Source: Flavobacterium eburneipallidum (lineage in GTDB: Bacteria > Bacteroidota > Bacteroidia > Flavobacteriales > Flavobacteriaceae). Taken from it: a stretch of 64,000 nt of DNA. Positions 18,374-30,952 of this stretch are shown one piece after another. Where the stretch lies: positions 186,001 through 250,000 of the forward strand of contig NZ_CP114291.2 of assembly GCF_027111355.2 (NCBI RefSeq). Reading direction: 5' to 3'. Under the pieces are notes generated by a model, which worked only from the letters and a program-made list of their open reading frames with translations, searched no databases and was not told where the DNA came from. Position numbers and translations under genes: made by a program. Every line of letters begins with the position of its first letter. Position 1 is the first letter of the stretch.

Positions 18374-21300
18374 TTAAAAGCTAATATTAAGACCTGTCAT
18401 GAATGTACGTGAAGAAAATGATCCTCCAAACTGATCTCTTCCTGCATTTTCAGGATCCCATCCGTCGTATTTAGTGAATACAAAAGGATTTTGTACTGTT
18501 CCATACACTCTTAAACTTGCAATTTTAAGTTTTTCGAGAATTGTTGCTGGAATCTTGTACCCCAAAGTCATGAATCCTACTTTTACGAAAGATACGTCTT
18601 TGTAATATTCCGCATTCGCATAAACTCCACCATTACCTGGTTGGTGCCATTCGTCTGATTGTCTTTCTGGTGTCCAATAGTCAACCTTCATACCATTAAA
18701 AGTTCTAGTAGGAACATCTGCCCAAGACCATCCGTGGAAATTACTTTTATACATGTTTCCTTGGCTGATGTTTACAAATACAGAGAAGTCGAAATTTTTG
18801 TAATTCAACGTATTGGTAATACCTCCAGTCCATTTTGGACTAACTTGTCCTATTACTTTTCTATCTACAGTCGTAATTTTACCATCTCCATTCACATCGG
18901 TTACTCTTACTTGACCTGGACGTTGACCGAAAGTAGCTGCTTCAGCTGCCTCTTCTAAATGCCAGATACCATCAAACTCATAATCATAAACAGCTCCTAA
19001 AGGTTCTCCTACTCTGTGGATCAAATTGGTTCCACCAATACCATAAGTAATTTCAGTTACGCCACCATATAATTTTGTTAACTCATTTTTATTAGAAGCA
19101 AAATTGAAATTAGTGGTCCATTTGAAATCCCCTTTGTCAAAGTTCACAGTGTTTAATCCTATCTCGATTCCTTTATTTGTGGACTCTCCAATATTGTTAA
19201 ATGTTCCTGGATAACCAGAAGTGGTTGGCAAAGGCATAAAGAATATGATGTCTGAATTTTTTCTATTATACACATCTATCGAACCCGTAATTTTGTTGTT
19301 TAAAAATCCAAAATCAAAACCTAAATTCAATTCTGTGGTTCTTTCCCAAGTAAGATTTTCATTCGCCAAACCTGTCAAATAAGCTGTTGCTATTGCTGAA
19401 TCTCCAATATTGGTTGCGCTAGCACCTAATAATGATTGTGATTGTAGCGGTGTTAATCCACCACCTTGACCATTATTACCTGTTTGTCCATAACTCAATC
19501 TCAATTTAGCATTGGTAAACAATTTTTGCTTTTGCATAAAACTTTCGTCCATCATTTTCCAAGCAAAAGCTGCCGATGGGAAAAATGCCCATTTGTTCTT
19601 TTCTGATAATACAGATGATCCATCATAACGACCCGTTACAGTGAACATGTATTTATCCATCAAACCATAGTTTAATCTTCCGGTGTAAGATTCCAAAGTT
19701 TGTTTGGTCAAATCACTGTTTAGAGCAGTAATATTAGTTCCTGCATCTAAATTATAAAACTCAAAGGCATCGGTAGTAAAATTTCTAACCGTATTGTTGT
19801 AACCTTCTTTGCGTTCCATAAATCTTGAGATTACTGCCATCGCATCTAGAGCATGGATCCCTTTGGTAAATTTATAATTGAAGATGTTATCCCAAGCATA
19901 AGAAAAATAATTGGCATTGTTTACTGTAGCAGTACGAAGTGATGGTTGTGCTACTACATCTTTAGAGTACAATCCACGGTATTCACCATATCTTGAAAAT
20001 TTAATATTTGGCGAAAATTTAGACGTAATAGTCAACGCTTCGATAGGCTTAATTTGCACGGCAATGTCTCCAAGAAATTGCAAATATCTCGTTTCTCTTA
20101 CTTGATTGTCGGCCTCAAATAATGGATTGGTAATTTGAGTTTCCTTTGTTGTTGGAAAAAAACGCAACGATCCATCGTCATTATAAGCACGACCAATCGG
20201 TTTTAATCTGTAAGCACTTCTAAAGGCTTCCCAACTACCTGTGTTTTGCAAAGCATTTGTTATATAATTGCTCACACTCAAGTTCAACCATTTGGTAAGA
20301 TCACTTTTCAAACTTCCTCTGATGTTGTATCGGTTGAAGTCTTCTCCTTCTATGGTTCCTTCATCTTTGGTATAAGCCAAACCTAAACCATAAGTAGTTT
20401 TATCCGTTCCTCCGCTCAAATTAAGGGTATGATTGGTTTGCATACCGTTTTTAAGTAACAAACCTACCCAGTCTGTACTTACTCCATCGGCAACATTTTG
20501 CAATTCTTCAGCATCTAAATAATTAGACAACACAACATCACTGGCTCTGTAATTCAGATTTCCTGTTGGTTTTATAAACTCATTACCTACTACAACATCT
20601 TTTAGAAAGGTAATATATTCTGAACCATTCCAAATTTCTGGCAAATGATACGCTTGTTTGAAACCTACATAGTTGCTGTATTCTACTCTTAAATCTCCCT
20701 TTTTACCTCTTTTGGTTTCTACAATAACAACCCCGTTACTACCTCTTGAACCGTAAATTGCAGTCGCCGAAGCATCTTTAAGGATATCCATTCTACTAAT
20801 ATCGGCTGGATTCAAGAAAGAAATATCGTCCACAAAAATTCCATCTACAATAAAAAGTGGATTTTGTCCCGGATTAGCTCCACCTCCAGATACGGTTGCA
20901 TTAGTACTAATGGAACTAGCACCACGAATACGAATATTAAAACCACCATCGCCAGGCTTATTGTTCGTACGTTGAACCACTACCCCAGCCGCTTGTCCTT
21001 GTAATGCAGAAATTGCATCTACCTTGTTGGCTTGTTCTATTTGTTCTGCTCTAACAGAAGATACTGAACCCGTTACATCGGCACGTTTTACTTTTCCGTA
21101 CCCAATAACTACTACTTCTTTTAGCAATTGATTTTCTTCATTAATGGATACATTCAAATTGGCTCCTCCTTTATAAGGAACTTCTACAGTCTTGTATCCC
21201 GCAAAAGAAAAAACAAGTACATCGCCAGTACTAGCACTGATTTGATATTTACCATCTATATCAGTTGAAACACCACTATTGGTTCCTTTGATAACAACAT

Positions 21301-21424
21301 TAACTCCCGGAAGAGAAATCTTGTCTTGATCTGTTACCACACCCGTCACTGTTTTCTTTTGTGACCACGAATTAATTGAAAACCCCATAAAGAAGGCTAA
21401 CAATAATAGTTTAAGTTTTACCAT
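18374..21424 (-). CDS. SusC-like TonB-dependent transporter (SusC1)
   Basis: Outer-membrane beta-barrel for active glycan import. A signal peptide (about 1-21, N-S-W-S-Q) precedes a carboxypeptidase-like regulatory domain (about 24-95: T-G-V-V-T-D-Q-D to F-A-G-Y-K-T-V). Next comes the plug with L-K-E-V-V-V-I-G-Y-G and D-I-L-K-D-A-S-A-T-A-I-Y-G-S-R-G. The barrel ends in an aromatic C-terminus (L-N-I-S-F). Its 1016 residues are typical. No STN signalling domain is present, which agrees with control by an HTCS rather than an ECF sigma factor. The promoter with its likely activator site lies directly upstream. Confidence 0.97.
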   Translation of the reverse strand: MVKLKLLLLAFFMGFSINSWSQKKTVTGVVTDQDKISLPGVNVVIKGTNSGVSTDIDGKYQISASTGDVLVFSFAGYKTVEVPYKGGANLNVSINEENQLLKEVVVIGYGKVKRADVTGSVSSVRAEQIEQANKVDAISALQGQAAGVVVQRTNNKPGDGGFNIRIRGASSISTNATVSGGGANPGQNPLFIVDGIFVDDISFLNPADISRMDILKDASATAIYGSRGSNGVVIVETKRGKKGDLRVEYSNYVGFKQAYHLPEIWNGSEYITFLKDVVVGNEFIKPTGNLNYRASDVVLSNYLDAEELQNVADGVSTDWVGLLLKNGMQTNHTLNLSGGTDKTTYGLGLAYTKDEGTIEGEDFNRYNIRGSLKSDLTKWLNLSVSNYITNALQNTGSWEAFRSAYRLKPIGRAYNDDGSLRFFPTTKETQITNPLFEADNQVRETRYLQFLGDIAVQIKPIEALTITSKFSPNIKFSRYGEYRGLYSKDVVAQPSLRTATVNNANYFSYAWDNIFNYKFTKGIHALDAMAVISRFMERKEGYNNTVRNFTTDAFEFYNLDAGTNITALNSDLTKQTLESYTGRLNYGLMDKYMFTVTGRYDGSSVLSEKNKWAFFPSAAFAWKMMDESFMQKQKLFTNAKLRLSYGQTGNNGQGGGLTPLQSQSLLGASATNIGDSAIATAYLTGLANENLTWERTTELNLGFDFGFLNNKITGSIDVYNRKNSDIIFFMPLPTTSGYPGTFNNIGESTNKGIEIGLNTVNFDKGDFKWTTNFNFASNKNELTKLYGGVTEITYGIGGTNLIHRVGEPLGAVYDYEFDGIWHLEEAAEAATFGQRPGQVRVTDVNGDGKITTVDRKVIGQVSPKWTGGITNTLNYKNFDFSVFVNISQGNMYKSNFHGWSWADVPTRTFNGMKVDYWTPERQSDEWHQPGNGGVYANAEYYKDVSFVKVGFMTLGYKIPATILEKLKIASLRVYGTVQNPFVFTKYDGWDPENAGRDQFGGSFSSRTFMTGLNISF

Positions 21425-21455
21425 ATTTTCTTTTTTTAGTTAGTTAATAGTGGAA

Positions 21456-21508
21456 CAAAGCTACTGTTAAGGACATGTTAAGAAATGGACAAACCTTTAT
21501 GAAACATG
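21456..21508 (-). promoter_or_regulatory. SusC1 promoter with putative activator site
   Basis: On the minus strand, in gene direction, CATGTTT (21508-21502), 11 bases, GTCCATT (21490-21484), 20 bases, then TAGCTTTG (21463-21456), a TAnnTTTG box. The ATG lies about 30 bases downstream. The same three blocks at the same spacing precede the GH2 gene (27153-27205). ATGGAC also occurs twice 21 bases apart (21485, 21506), as expected for an AraC-type direct repeat. Confidence 0.65.
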
Positions 21509-21600
21509 GACGTTTTTAGTAAAAGCAAAAAAAACAGCTTTTTTTCAGTAGATTGTACTAAAAACTTCACACTTATAAGTATGTTTTAGAGTATGGGATA

Positions 21601-21791
21601 TTAATCTTTGTCAAAGTTTTTAAACTTTTACAAAGATGCTCGGCTATCAAGTTAACACTATTGAAATATTCAATTACAGGTTGCTCTTACAGAACTTTAT
21701 TTTTAGAACTATAATAAATTAAATGAGGTTAATCTTTGTCAAAGTTTTAAACTTTGACAAAGATGCTCGAGTATATAGGTTAACACTATTG
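21601..21791. repeat. Two copies of a 63-bp palindromic intergenic repeat
   Basis: Copy 1 is at 21601-21663 and copy 2 at 21729-21791. Both start TTAATCTTTGTCAAAG and end GTTAACACTATTG. In copy 2 the arms 21732-21747 and 21749-21764 (ATCTTTGTCAAAGTTT and its complement) pair perfectly around one base. With the SusC1 promoter and the GH51 terminator they fill the 529-base gap between these genes. They look like REP/MITE-type elements rather than operators. Confidence 0.75.
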
Positions 21792-21897
21792 GGAGATTAA
21801 AATTTATAATTACCAGTCGTTTCCACATTGATTCATTTTTGGATAATTACTTTTCTGCATTCATAATCAAAACCCAAATCAACTCATTCATATAAAC

Positions 21898-21924
21898 AAA
21901 AAAACCATCGAAAAACGATGGTCT
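21898..21924 (-). terminator. Rho-independent terminator of the GH2-GH51 operon
   Basis: ACCATCG (21904-21910) and CGATGGT (21916-21922) form a 7-bp stem. On the minus strand it is followed by seven T. It lies about 30 bases after the GH51 stop codon. Confidence 0.85.
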
Positions 21925-21953
21925 TTAGTAATCATACAACAATATCAATGCTT

Positions 21954-23939
21954 TTATTTCATTTTTAATTTCAAAACAGTTACTGAATAAGGAAGCAAGC
22001 TCATTGGTGCTTTATCGCCTTTTAATTTATAATCCGTTTCTGTTGGACTGATTTTTTTTGGCGAAGCAAAACTATTTTCATCAGTCAAATTAGGGCTAGT
22101 AAGTGTTATAACCTTTCCTTTCGATTCTAACTTACTTCCTTTCAAATCAACGGTAACTTCTTGTGCTTTTGCCGATGTATTGACCAATTTTAGAATTATT
22201 TCTTTCGTATTAACATCTTTCACAGCTGATGCGTACAAATCATTTTGTCCTGTTAGTGGTTTTCCATCTTTGGTAATGTTCAATAAATCAGTTCCTTTGT
22301 TAGTAGCAAATAATTTTTGTACTTGATAATTTGCCGATCCATAAACCTCTAAATTATTAAACCAAATCATATCCGGTGCCCATTGCCAAGCTTCTTCGTG
22401 TGCCATCAATGGTGCATAAGAAGTGAGGTGAACCACTTCTGCATTTCGCTCTAATCCTGTCATGAAAGCCGCTTCGGAAAAGGCAGATTCCCAGTTATTT
22501 TTGGTAATTAAACTATTATCAATGGTACTGTGAGCCGCATATTCACCTGCAAAAACTTTAGGCCCTTTTCGGTCGTAGTTGTCGTAACGAGCAGCATTGT
22601 CCCTGAACCATTGCGGACTTTTATAATAATGTTCGTCTACCAATTCGGCATTCAACTTTTTGAGTTCCTGCATTCCATAATCAAAATATTCTCCGTCTGG
22701 CGAAGGCCCACTTCCGGAAACAATAATGATTTTTGGGTATTTGGCTTTTATGGCTTTTTCAAAAACTTTGTATCTTTCGATATAATCGGGTCCCCATTGC
22801 TCATTTCCAACACCAATGTATTTCAAATTAAACGGTTTTGGATGTCCCATATCCGAGCGTAATTTTCCCCAAGCAGTTGCTTCTGAACCATTGGCAAATT
22901 CAATTAAATCCAAAGCATCTTGCACATAAGGATCTAATTCTTCTAACGGAGCCAATTCGCCCGTGTTGTATTGACAAGCCATTCCGCAACTTAAAACCGG
23001 TAATGCGGCTGCGCCAATATCTTCGGAAAGTTGGAAATATTCAAAAAATCCCAATCCAAAACTTTGAAAATAATCGGGAGTTGCTTTTTTAGGAAATTCC
23101 ACATTCCAACGGTTCGTCATCGTTTTTCGGTTCTCGATTTCACCCACCGAATTTTTCCATTGGTAACGGTCTGCCAAAGTTCTTCCCTCGACAATACAAC
23201 CTCCTGGAAAACGTAAAAATCCTGGTTTCATATCATACAAAAGCTGAACAATATCTTTGCGTAAACCATTTTTTCTGTTCTTCCAAGTGTCTTCTGGAAA
23301 CAAGGAAATCATGTCTAAATCGATAGTTCCCGTTCCTTCGAAAGTAATTTTCAGTTTGGCTTTGGCTTCCGTTTGAGTCGCCGTAAATTGTGTAGAATAG
23401 GTTTTCCAATCGTTTGATGTGGGAACAATACTGGTTTCGCCAAGGACTTTTTTGTCTTTGTCAATAAACTGAAAAATTATTTTTTTGATAACTCCGTCGT
23501 GATTTGCCGCCTTGAAAGACAAATTGTATTTTGCATCTTTTTTGACTCCCATTCCTCTGAATCCTTCATTCACAATAGCATATCCTTTGTCGTCATTGAC
23601 CAAAACCCTGCAAAAATTAGGATTGGTTTTGTTTTCCTTCACATTGATAGGCGTAGCATAGCCCGATTGCTTGTTTTGAGAAAGTCTTTTGGTAGCAGGT
23701 TGCTCCCATCCCATCAAAGGTTTTTCAAATTCAAAGGAGCGGTTTTTAATCATTTCGGCATACAATCCTCCATCGGCAGCAAAATTGATGTCTTCAAAAA
23801 ACAAACCGAACATTGTAGGCTGAATTTTAGTAACGCTTTTGGTTGCATCCAGTTCTAAAGTGGTCTTTTGTGCATTGGCGTAAAGCCCTGTAAATAATAA
23901 GCCGAAAAGGGATATTCTTGAAATAATATTGTGTTTCAT
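21954..23939 (-). CDS. GH51 alpha-L-arabinofuranosidase
   Basis: Retaining exo-enzyme that removes alpha-L-arabinofuranose side chains from arabinan, arabinogalactan or arabinoxylan. A signal peptide (about 1-23, A-N-A-Q) points to the periplasm. The N-terminal part (about 70-215) includes a CBM4/9-like beta-sandwich insert. The barrel follows with F-L-R-F-P-G-G-C-I-V-E-G, the acid/base Glu in G-N-E-Q-W-G near 378 and the likely nucleophile Glu in G-E-Y-A-A-H-S near 464. A C-terminal beta-domain closes the 661 residues, a usual length for the secreted Bacteroidota form. The stop of GH2 lies 7 bases upstream, so they share a transcript. All key residues are present. Confidence 0.95.
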   Translation of the reverse strand: MKHNIISRISLFGLLFTGLYANAQKTTLELDATKSVTKIQPTMFGLFFEDINFAADGGLYAEMIKNRSFEFEKPLMGWEQPATKRLSQNKQSGYATPINVKENKTNPNFCRVLVNDDKGYAIVNEGFRGMGVKKDAKYNLSFKAANHDGVIKKIIFQFIDKDKKVLGETSIVPTSNDWKTYSTQFTATQTEAKAKLKITFEGTGTIDLDMISLFPEDTWKNRKNGLRKDIVQLLYDMKPGFLRFPGGCIVEGRTLADRYQWKNSVGEIENRKTMTNRWNVEFPKKATPDYFQSFGLGFFEYFQLSEDIGAAALPVLSCGMACQYNTGELAPLEELDPYVQDALDLIEFANGSEATAWGKLRSDMGHPKPFNLKYIGVGNEQWGPDYIERYKVFEKAIKAKYPKIIIVSGSGPSPDGEYFDYGMQELKKLNAELVDEHYYKSPQWFRDNAARYDNYDRKGPKVFAGEYAAHSTIDNSLITKNNWESAFSEAAFMTGLERNAEVVHLTSYAPLMAHEEAWQWAPDMIWFNNLEVYGSANYQVQKLFATNKGTDLLNITKDGKPLTGQNDLYASAVKDVNTKEIILKLVNTSAKAQEVTVDLKGSKLESKGKVITLTSPNLTDENSFASPKKISPTETDYKLKGDKAPMSLLPYSVTVLKLKMK

Positions 23940-23945
23940 GTTTTT

Positions 23946-27104
<3,159 letters not shown>

Positions 27105-27152
27105 CTATAATCTAATCCGCAATTTTACGCTCGTATAAATTGCATTCAAACA

Positions 27153-27205
27153 CAAAAATACTTTTTACATTAGAAAACAGAATGGACTAATACATCCAAA
27201 ACATG
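27153..27205 (-). promoter_or_regulatory. GH2-GH51 promoter with putative activator site
   Basis: In gene direction: CATGTTT (27205-27199), 11 bases, GTCCATT (27187-27181), 20 bases, TATTTTTG (27160-27153), the TAnnTTTG box. Every spacing equals that at the SusC1 promoter. It suggests one activator, most simply HTCS1, for both operons. Confidence 0.65.
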
Positions 27206-27263
27206 TATAGATTTGAATTTGACGAGGATTATTTAGAGAAATGAAATGCAAATAACTTGAGCT

Positions 27264-27423
27264 CGATGAATAACTTTTAACCACATAGATTTATAAAAAT
27301 ATATTTTACAGGGGTTTGCATAGACATTTTATTTATACATAGCTATGAAATCTATGTTAAACCATGTGACTTTCTATTAAAAAACAATTTTTCTATGTGG
27401 TTTAAACTTTTTAACATTCATCG
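27264..27423. repeat. Inverted-repeat intergenic element, copy A
   Basis: The left end begins CGATGAAT and reaches AACCACATAG (27279-27288). The right end CTATGTGGTT (27393-27402) mirrors it, and ATTCATCG (27416-27423) closes it. CATAGCTATG lies in the middle. Ends and centre resemble the element at 36383-36594. With the GH2 promoter it fills the 361-base gap between the GH43 and GH2 genes. Confidence 0.6.
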
Positions 27424-27444
27424 ATTTCAGGTTATAATACAGCA

Positions 27445-28395
27445 TTACTTCCCTTTAATTTTCACCGGTTTCACTTTTTCGAAAACATCAACTGGTAAAA
27501 TGTTTCCGTCTTTGTCAAATCGCATTGGCGAAATACAAGTTTCACGATTGTAACCATTCCCATCAGGAATTTTGAAACGGTGGTAGGCTATGTACCATTC
27601 ATCTTTACCGGGCACTTTCACCACAGAATGATGTCCAGCTCCTTTAACGATGCCTTTTCCTTTTAAAACTGGAAAACCTTCTGCTTTTGTAAATGGTCCT
27701 AAAGGCGAATCAGAAGTCGCATAAGCCACCGAATATCTTGGATCACGAGTGTCAAATTCTGACCACATCAGGTAATATTTTCCATTTCTTTTGAATACAA
27801 ATGAACCTTCGTTGTAGCCTTTTGGTTTGATAGAAACAATTTTGGTGGCATCATACGAAATCATATCATCGTTTAGTTTTACCATATTGCAATTGCCTTG
27901 ACCAAAGTACAAATAAGCCGAGCCATCATCGTCAACAAAAACCATAGGATCAATCATTTGACCTTTGAGCATTCCTTTTTTAGCCAATGGAACTCCCAAA
28001 ACATCTTTGAAAGGTCCAGTTGGTTTATCGGAAACTGCCACACCAATATTCACGTCTGCCGAAAAATAATAATAGTATTTTCCGTTTTTGTAAGCAATCG
28101 CTGGTGCCCAAGCTCTTTCTTTTGCCCAGCTAATATCTTTCGGTAAATCTAAAATAACATTTTCAGATTTCCATTTTACCAAATCATTGGAAGACCAGCA
28201 GGTAAAACTGGTGGCTGCCCAACCTTCTGAACCATCAGTTGTTGGATAGATATAGAATTTCTTACCAAAAGCAGCAATATGTGGATCGGCATAAACGTCT
28301 GGCAAAGCCGCTTTTGGAGCATTTAAAGTGTCTTTTTGGGCATAAAAACTTGCCGAAAGCAAGAATGTAATTAAAATTAAGAAGGTGTTTTTCAT
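27445..28395 (-). CDS. GH43 hydrolase (arabinofuranosidase/xylosidase type) A
   Basis: Single-domain secreted GH43 of 316 residues with signal peptide (about 1-19, S-F-Y-A-Q). The catalytic triad can be placed: base Asp in Y-A-D-P-H-I near 35, pKa-modulating Asp in M-I-D-P-M-V-F-V-D-D-D-G near 147, and acid Glu in N-E-G-S-F-V-F near 193. H-H-S-V-V near 255 supplies the conserved propeller His. Likely releases terminal alpha-L-arabinofuranose or a related sugar from a branch. It is the last gene of the GH27-to-GH43 run, 20 bases after the next GH43. The subfamily could not be fixed by eye. Confidence 0.9.
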   Translation of the reverse strand: MKNTFLILITFLLSASFYAQKDTLNAPKAALPDVYADPHIAAFGKKFYIYPTTDGSEGWAATSFTCWSSNDLVKWKSENVILDLPKDISWAKERAWAPAIAYKNGKYYYYFSADVNIGVAVSDKPTGPFKDVLGVPLAKKGMLKGQMIDPMVFVDDDGSAYLYFGQGNCNMVKLNDDMISYDATKIVSIKPKGYNEGSFVFKRNGKYYLMWSEFDTRDPRYSVAYATSDSPLGPFTKAEGFPVLKGKGIVKGAGHHSVVKVPGKDEWYIAYHRFKIPDGNGYNRETCISPMRFDKDGNILPVDVFEKVKPVKIKGK

Positions 28396-28415
28396 ATTAT
28401 TTTCAATTATAAAGT

Positions 28416-29408
28416 TTATTTGTTTTTTCTAGATGTTTGAATTCCTTCAGAGGTCATAACGATTTTTTTTATGGTTCCATCTTTATTATACTCTAACAAA
28501 TCAATGCAAACTGACCTGCTGTGACTAGTTCCGTTAGGTTGTATGGCTCCGTTGTGATATATAAAATAAGAACGTCCATTAAAGTCAATAATGGCTTGAT
28601 GATTTGTATTGCTATTTCCTGCAATTTCATTTAGAATCCCTTTGTATTGGTAAGGACCTTCGATATTATCGGCTATGGCATAAGCCAATTTTTCTGGAAA
28701 ACCCGTTGCGTAAGATAGATAATATTTTCCTTTTCGTTTATGAATCCAAGGAGCTTCGGTAAATTTGAAACCTTCAAAATCAATTTTTTTAACCGCTCCG
28801 TCAATTTCAGTCATATTCTCTTTTAATTTGGCATAATAACATACTCCATTACCCCAAAATATCCAAGCCTGACCATCATCATCCAGTATTACTGAAGGAT
28901 CAATGCAAGTCCAACCATGAGTCGAGGCAAAACAATCTGCATTGGTCAATAAAGGTTTTCCAAGTGCATCTTTAAAAGGGCCTTGCGGAAAATCGGAAAC
29001 AGCAACTCCAATACCTGAACCATTTGTACTGATGTACCAATAATATTTGCCATTTCGTTTTATGGCCTGTCCCGCATAAGCTCCTCCACTCTTATCCCAT
29101 TTGAAATCCGATAATTTCAATGGCATTGGATATTCAACCCAGTTTTCTAAATCGGTTGTTGAAAATACGCACCAATCTTTCATTTTATAGCCTTTTTGTC
29201 CGCCTTCAAAATCGTGGCCAGTATATAACCAAAGGGTTTTTCCTTCTACAAATGCAGCTGGATCGGCTGTGAATTTATGTGTAATGATGGGATTTCCATT
29301 TGATTTAAAAGAATATAAGCTGTCTTTTACAGTTTGACTTTCAACTTGATTTATTGACAACAAACAAATCATAAAAAATCCAAAAACTCTATTGAATTTT
29401 AAATTCAT
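28416..29408 (-). CDS. GH43 hydrolase B
   Basis: Secreted GH43 of 330 residues. A signal sequence of about 25 residues ends near V-E-S-Q. The triad is Asp in T-A-D-P-A-A-F near 47, Asp in C-I-D-P-S-V-I-L-D-D-D-G near 170 and Glu in F-T-E-A-P-W-I near 217. N-T-N-H-Q-A near 270 holds the propeller His. The entrance differs clearly from its neighbours (L-Y-T-G-H-D, W-C-V-F-S-T-T-D), so it probably attacks another linkage of arabinose or xylose, as in GH43_29-like enzymes. It is spaced 20-30 bases from both neighbours in one operon. Confidence 0.9.
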   Translation of the reverse strand: MNLKFNRVFGFFMICLLSINQVESQTVKDSLYSFKSNGNPIITHKFTADPAAFVEGKTLWLYTGHDFEGGQKGYKMKDWCVFSTTDLENWVEYPMPLKLSDFKWDKSGGAYAGQAIKRNGKYYWYISTNGSGIGVAVSDFPQGPFKDALGKPLLTNADCFASTHGWTCIDPSVILDDDGQAWIFWGNGVCYYAKLKENMTEIDGAVKKIDFEGFKFTEAPWIHKRKGKYYLSYATGFPEKLAYAIADNIEGPYQYKGILNEIAGNSNTNHQAIIDFNGRSYFIYHNGAIQPNGTSHSRSVCIDLLEYNKDGTIKKIVMTSEGIQTSRKNK

Positions 29409-29435
29409 AATTAAAATTTATCGTGATATTACTGA

Positions 29436-30749
29436 TTATTTTTTCAATAAATTTTCGGGAACTCCGCCCCATTTTTCGTTCAATCGTTTGGCTTCTTCTA
29501 CCGTTATTCCGATAATGCTTCCGTGGCGAGGATAGAAATTTTTGGTAAACGATTCGGGCGTTGGCGTAAACTGGTACAAATCTTTGCTGCGTTGAAATTC
29601 GTAGCGATGATTGGTGTATAAATCATACATTAACACATAAGAATCCGATTGGTTCAATTTGAAAATACTCGAACCTTCCACCACAATTTTTTTATCGGAA
29701 TAAGCATCCAAATAATTGAAATTTTCTATCCAAGGTCCTTGAAGCGTTTTTCCAATCGCCTGACGGATTCCGTTTTTAAATTCTTTCCCGTTTTCATCCT
29801 TGGTGTTTCCTTTGAAAAAGAAATGATAAGTGCCATCTTTATAAATAATATCACCATCAATCGCTCCATATTTGGGACTGAATAGCAACTTTGGTTCGTT
29901 CTCAAAACCGCTGAAATCTTTGTTGGCGTAAGCGGCATAAAAATCGAGTTTCAAATCGTCTTTGTATTTCACGGTAAAATAAACCATATACTTATCAGCA
30001 GCAGGATCATAAATCGTTTGAGGTGCCCAAACCCATTGGATATTGGCAAAATTCACTGGATAACTTTTTTCGAGATCGATAAACGAATGCTTCCAATTAA
30101 TAATATCATCCGATTGCAACATCACGATTCCGGGATTGTGTGCCCAACCGTTTTTGGCTGTATTCATATCGGTAGCGACCATATAAAAACTTTTTTCGTC
30201 CTCGCTTCTCAAAATATGAGGATCTCGAATTCCGCCCGTTCCCGATATTTTTTCGGAAGCAATAATAGGTTGGTTGTTGTTCAACGCAAACCAATTTATG
30301 GCATCGGCACTGGCTGCAAAACGAACTTGCTCGTCACTAGTTCTAGGTCCTGAACCTTCGAAATAGGTAAACAAATAGCCTTGCAATTCTGGATCGGGAT
30401 AGGCTACCAAAACATCAAATGTCTTTTTAGTTTTTGCACTTCCGGAGCTAACTGTTGCGGTCATTGTAACCTTGATTTTTTTGCCTTTTCGAGGAGAGCG
30501 TTTCAAGAGTTTTCCATCGTTCGAAATGTAATCCGATTTGCTGGATTTCCAACTAATGATAGAACCATTCGAACCTATGGAATCGAGCAATAAATTCCAA
30601 TGCAGGTTTTTGGAATAGCCTTCGGGAATGTTTAGATTTTTTGCATCAGAAGCTACTTTCTCTTTGTCTGTATTTTGAGCAAAAACTGCGGTTGACATCA
30701 AAAAAAAGATGGCAAGAATATAAGAGAAAGTTTGTTGTCTGTTTTTCAT
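29436..30749 (-). CDS. GH43-like hydrolase C with N-terminal Ig-like domain
   Basis: A protein of 437 residues with signal peptide (about 1-24, V-F-A-Q). Residues from about 40 to 115 look like the atrophied bacterial Ig domain (I-I-S-W-K-S-S-K-S-D-Y-I-S-N-D-G-K-L), rare in front of a hydrolase of this size. The propeller follows: Asp in G-G-I-R-D-P-H-I near 177, Asp in I-D-G-D-I-I near 297 and Glu in V-E-G-S-S-I-F near 355 are the likely triad. W-V-W-A-P-Q-T-I-Y-D-P and the end motif F-Y-P-R-H-G-S are shared with hydrolase E at 39296, so they are paralogues. Probably an exo-enzyme of the arabinose/galactose group; exact specificity unknown. Confidence 0.85.
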   Translation of the reverse strand: MKNRQQTFSYILAIFFLMSTAVFAQNTDKEKVASDAKNLNIPEGYSKNLHWNLLLDSIGSNGSIISWKSSKSDYISNDGKLLKRSPRKGKKIKVTMTATVSSGSAKTKKTFDVLVAYPDPELQGYLFTYFEGSGPRTSDEQVRFAASADAINWFALNNNQPIIASEKISGTGGIRDPHILRSEDEKSFYMVATDMNTAKNGWAHNPGIVMLQSDDIINWKHSFIDLEKSYPVNFANIQWVWAPQTIYDPAADKYMVYFTVKYKDDLKLDFYAAYANKDFSGFENEPKLLFSPKYGAIDGDIIYKDGTYHFFFKGNTKDENGKEFKNGIRQAIGKTLQGPWIENFNYLDAYSDKKIVVEGSSIFKLNQSDSYVLMYDLYTNHRYEFQRSKDLYQFTPTPESFTKNFYPRHGSIIGITVEEAKRLNEKWGGVPENLLKK

Positions 30750-30788
30750 ATTTGTGATTTTTTTATAATTCTATCGCAATAAACTCTT

Positions 30789-30929
30789 CTCCGCAAAGTC
30801 TCTGACTTTGAGGATGTGATACAAGGTCTCTGACCTTTATTATTTTATTATATTTATCCATTCATTTGTCTGTGTTTTAGTCAGTCGGAGACTGAAAAAT
30901 ACATCCACAAAGTCAGAGACTTTGCGGAG
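30789..30929. repeat. Nested hairpin repeat built on AAAGTCTCTGACTTT
   Basis: The 29-base arms 30789-30817 and 30901-30929 pair with one mismatch. Each arm contains AAAGTC(T/A)CTGACTTT-like self-complementary sequence (AAAGTCTCTGACTTT or AAAGTCAGAGACTTT). Two further variants lie between them (near 30823-30838 and 30880-30895). It fills most of the 203-base gap between GH127 and hydrolase C. It looks like a dispersed intergenic repeat that could also act as a transcript-stability hairpin. Confidence 0.7.
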
Positions 30930-30952
30930 CGAGGCATCAAAATCAAATAATC

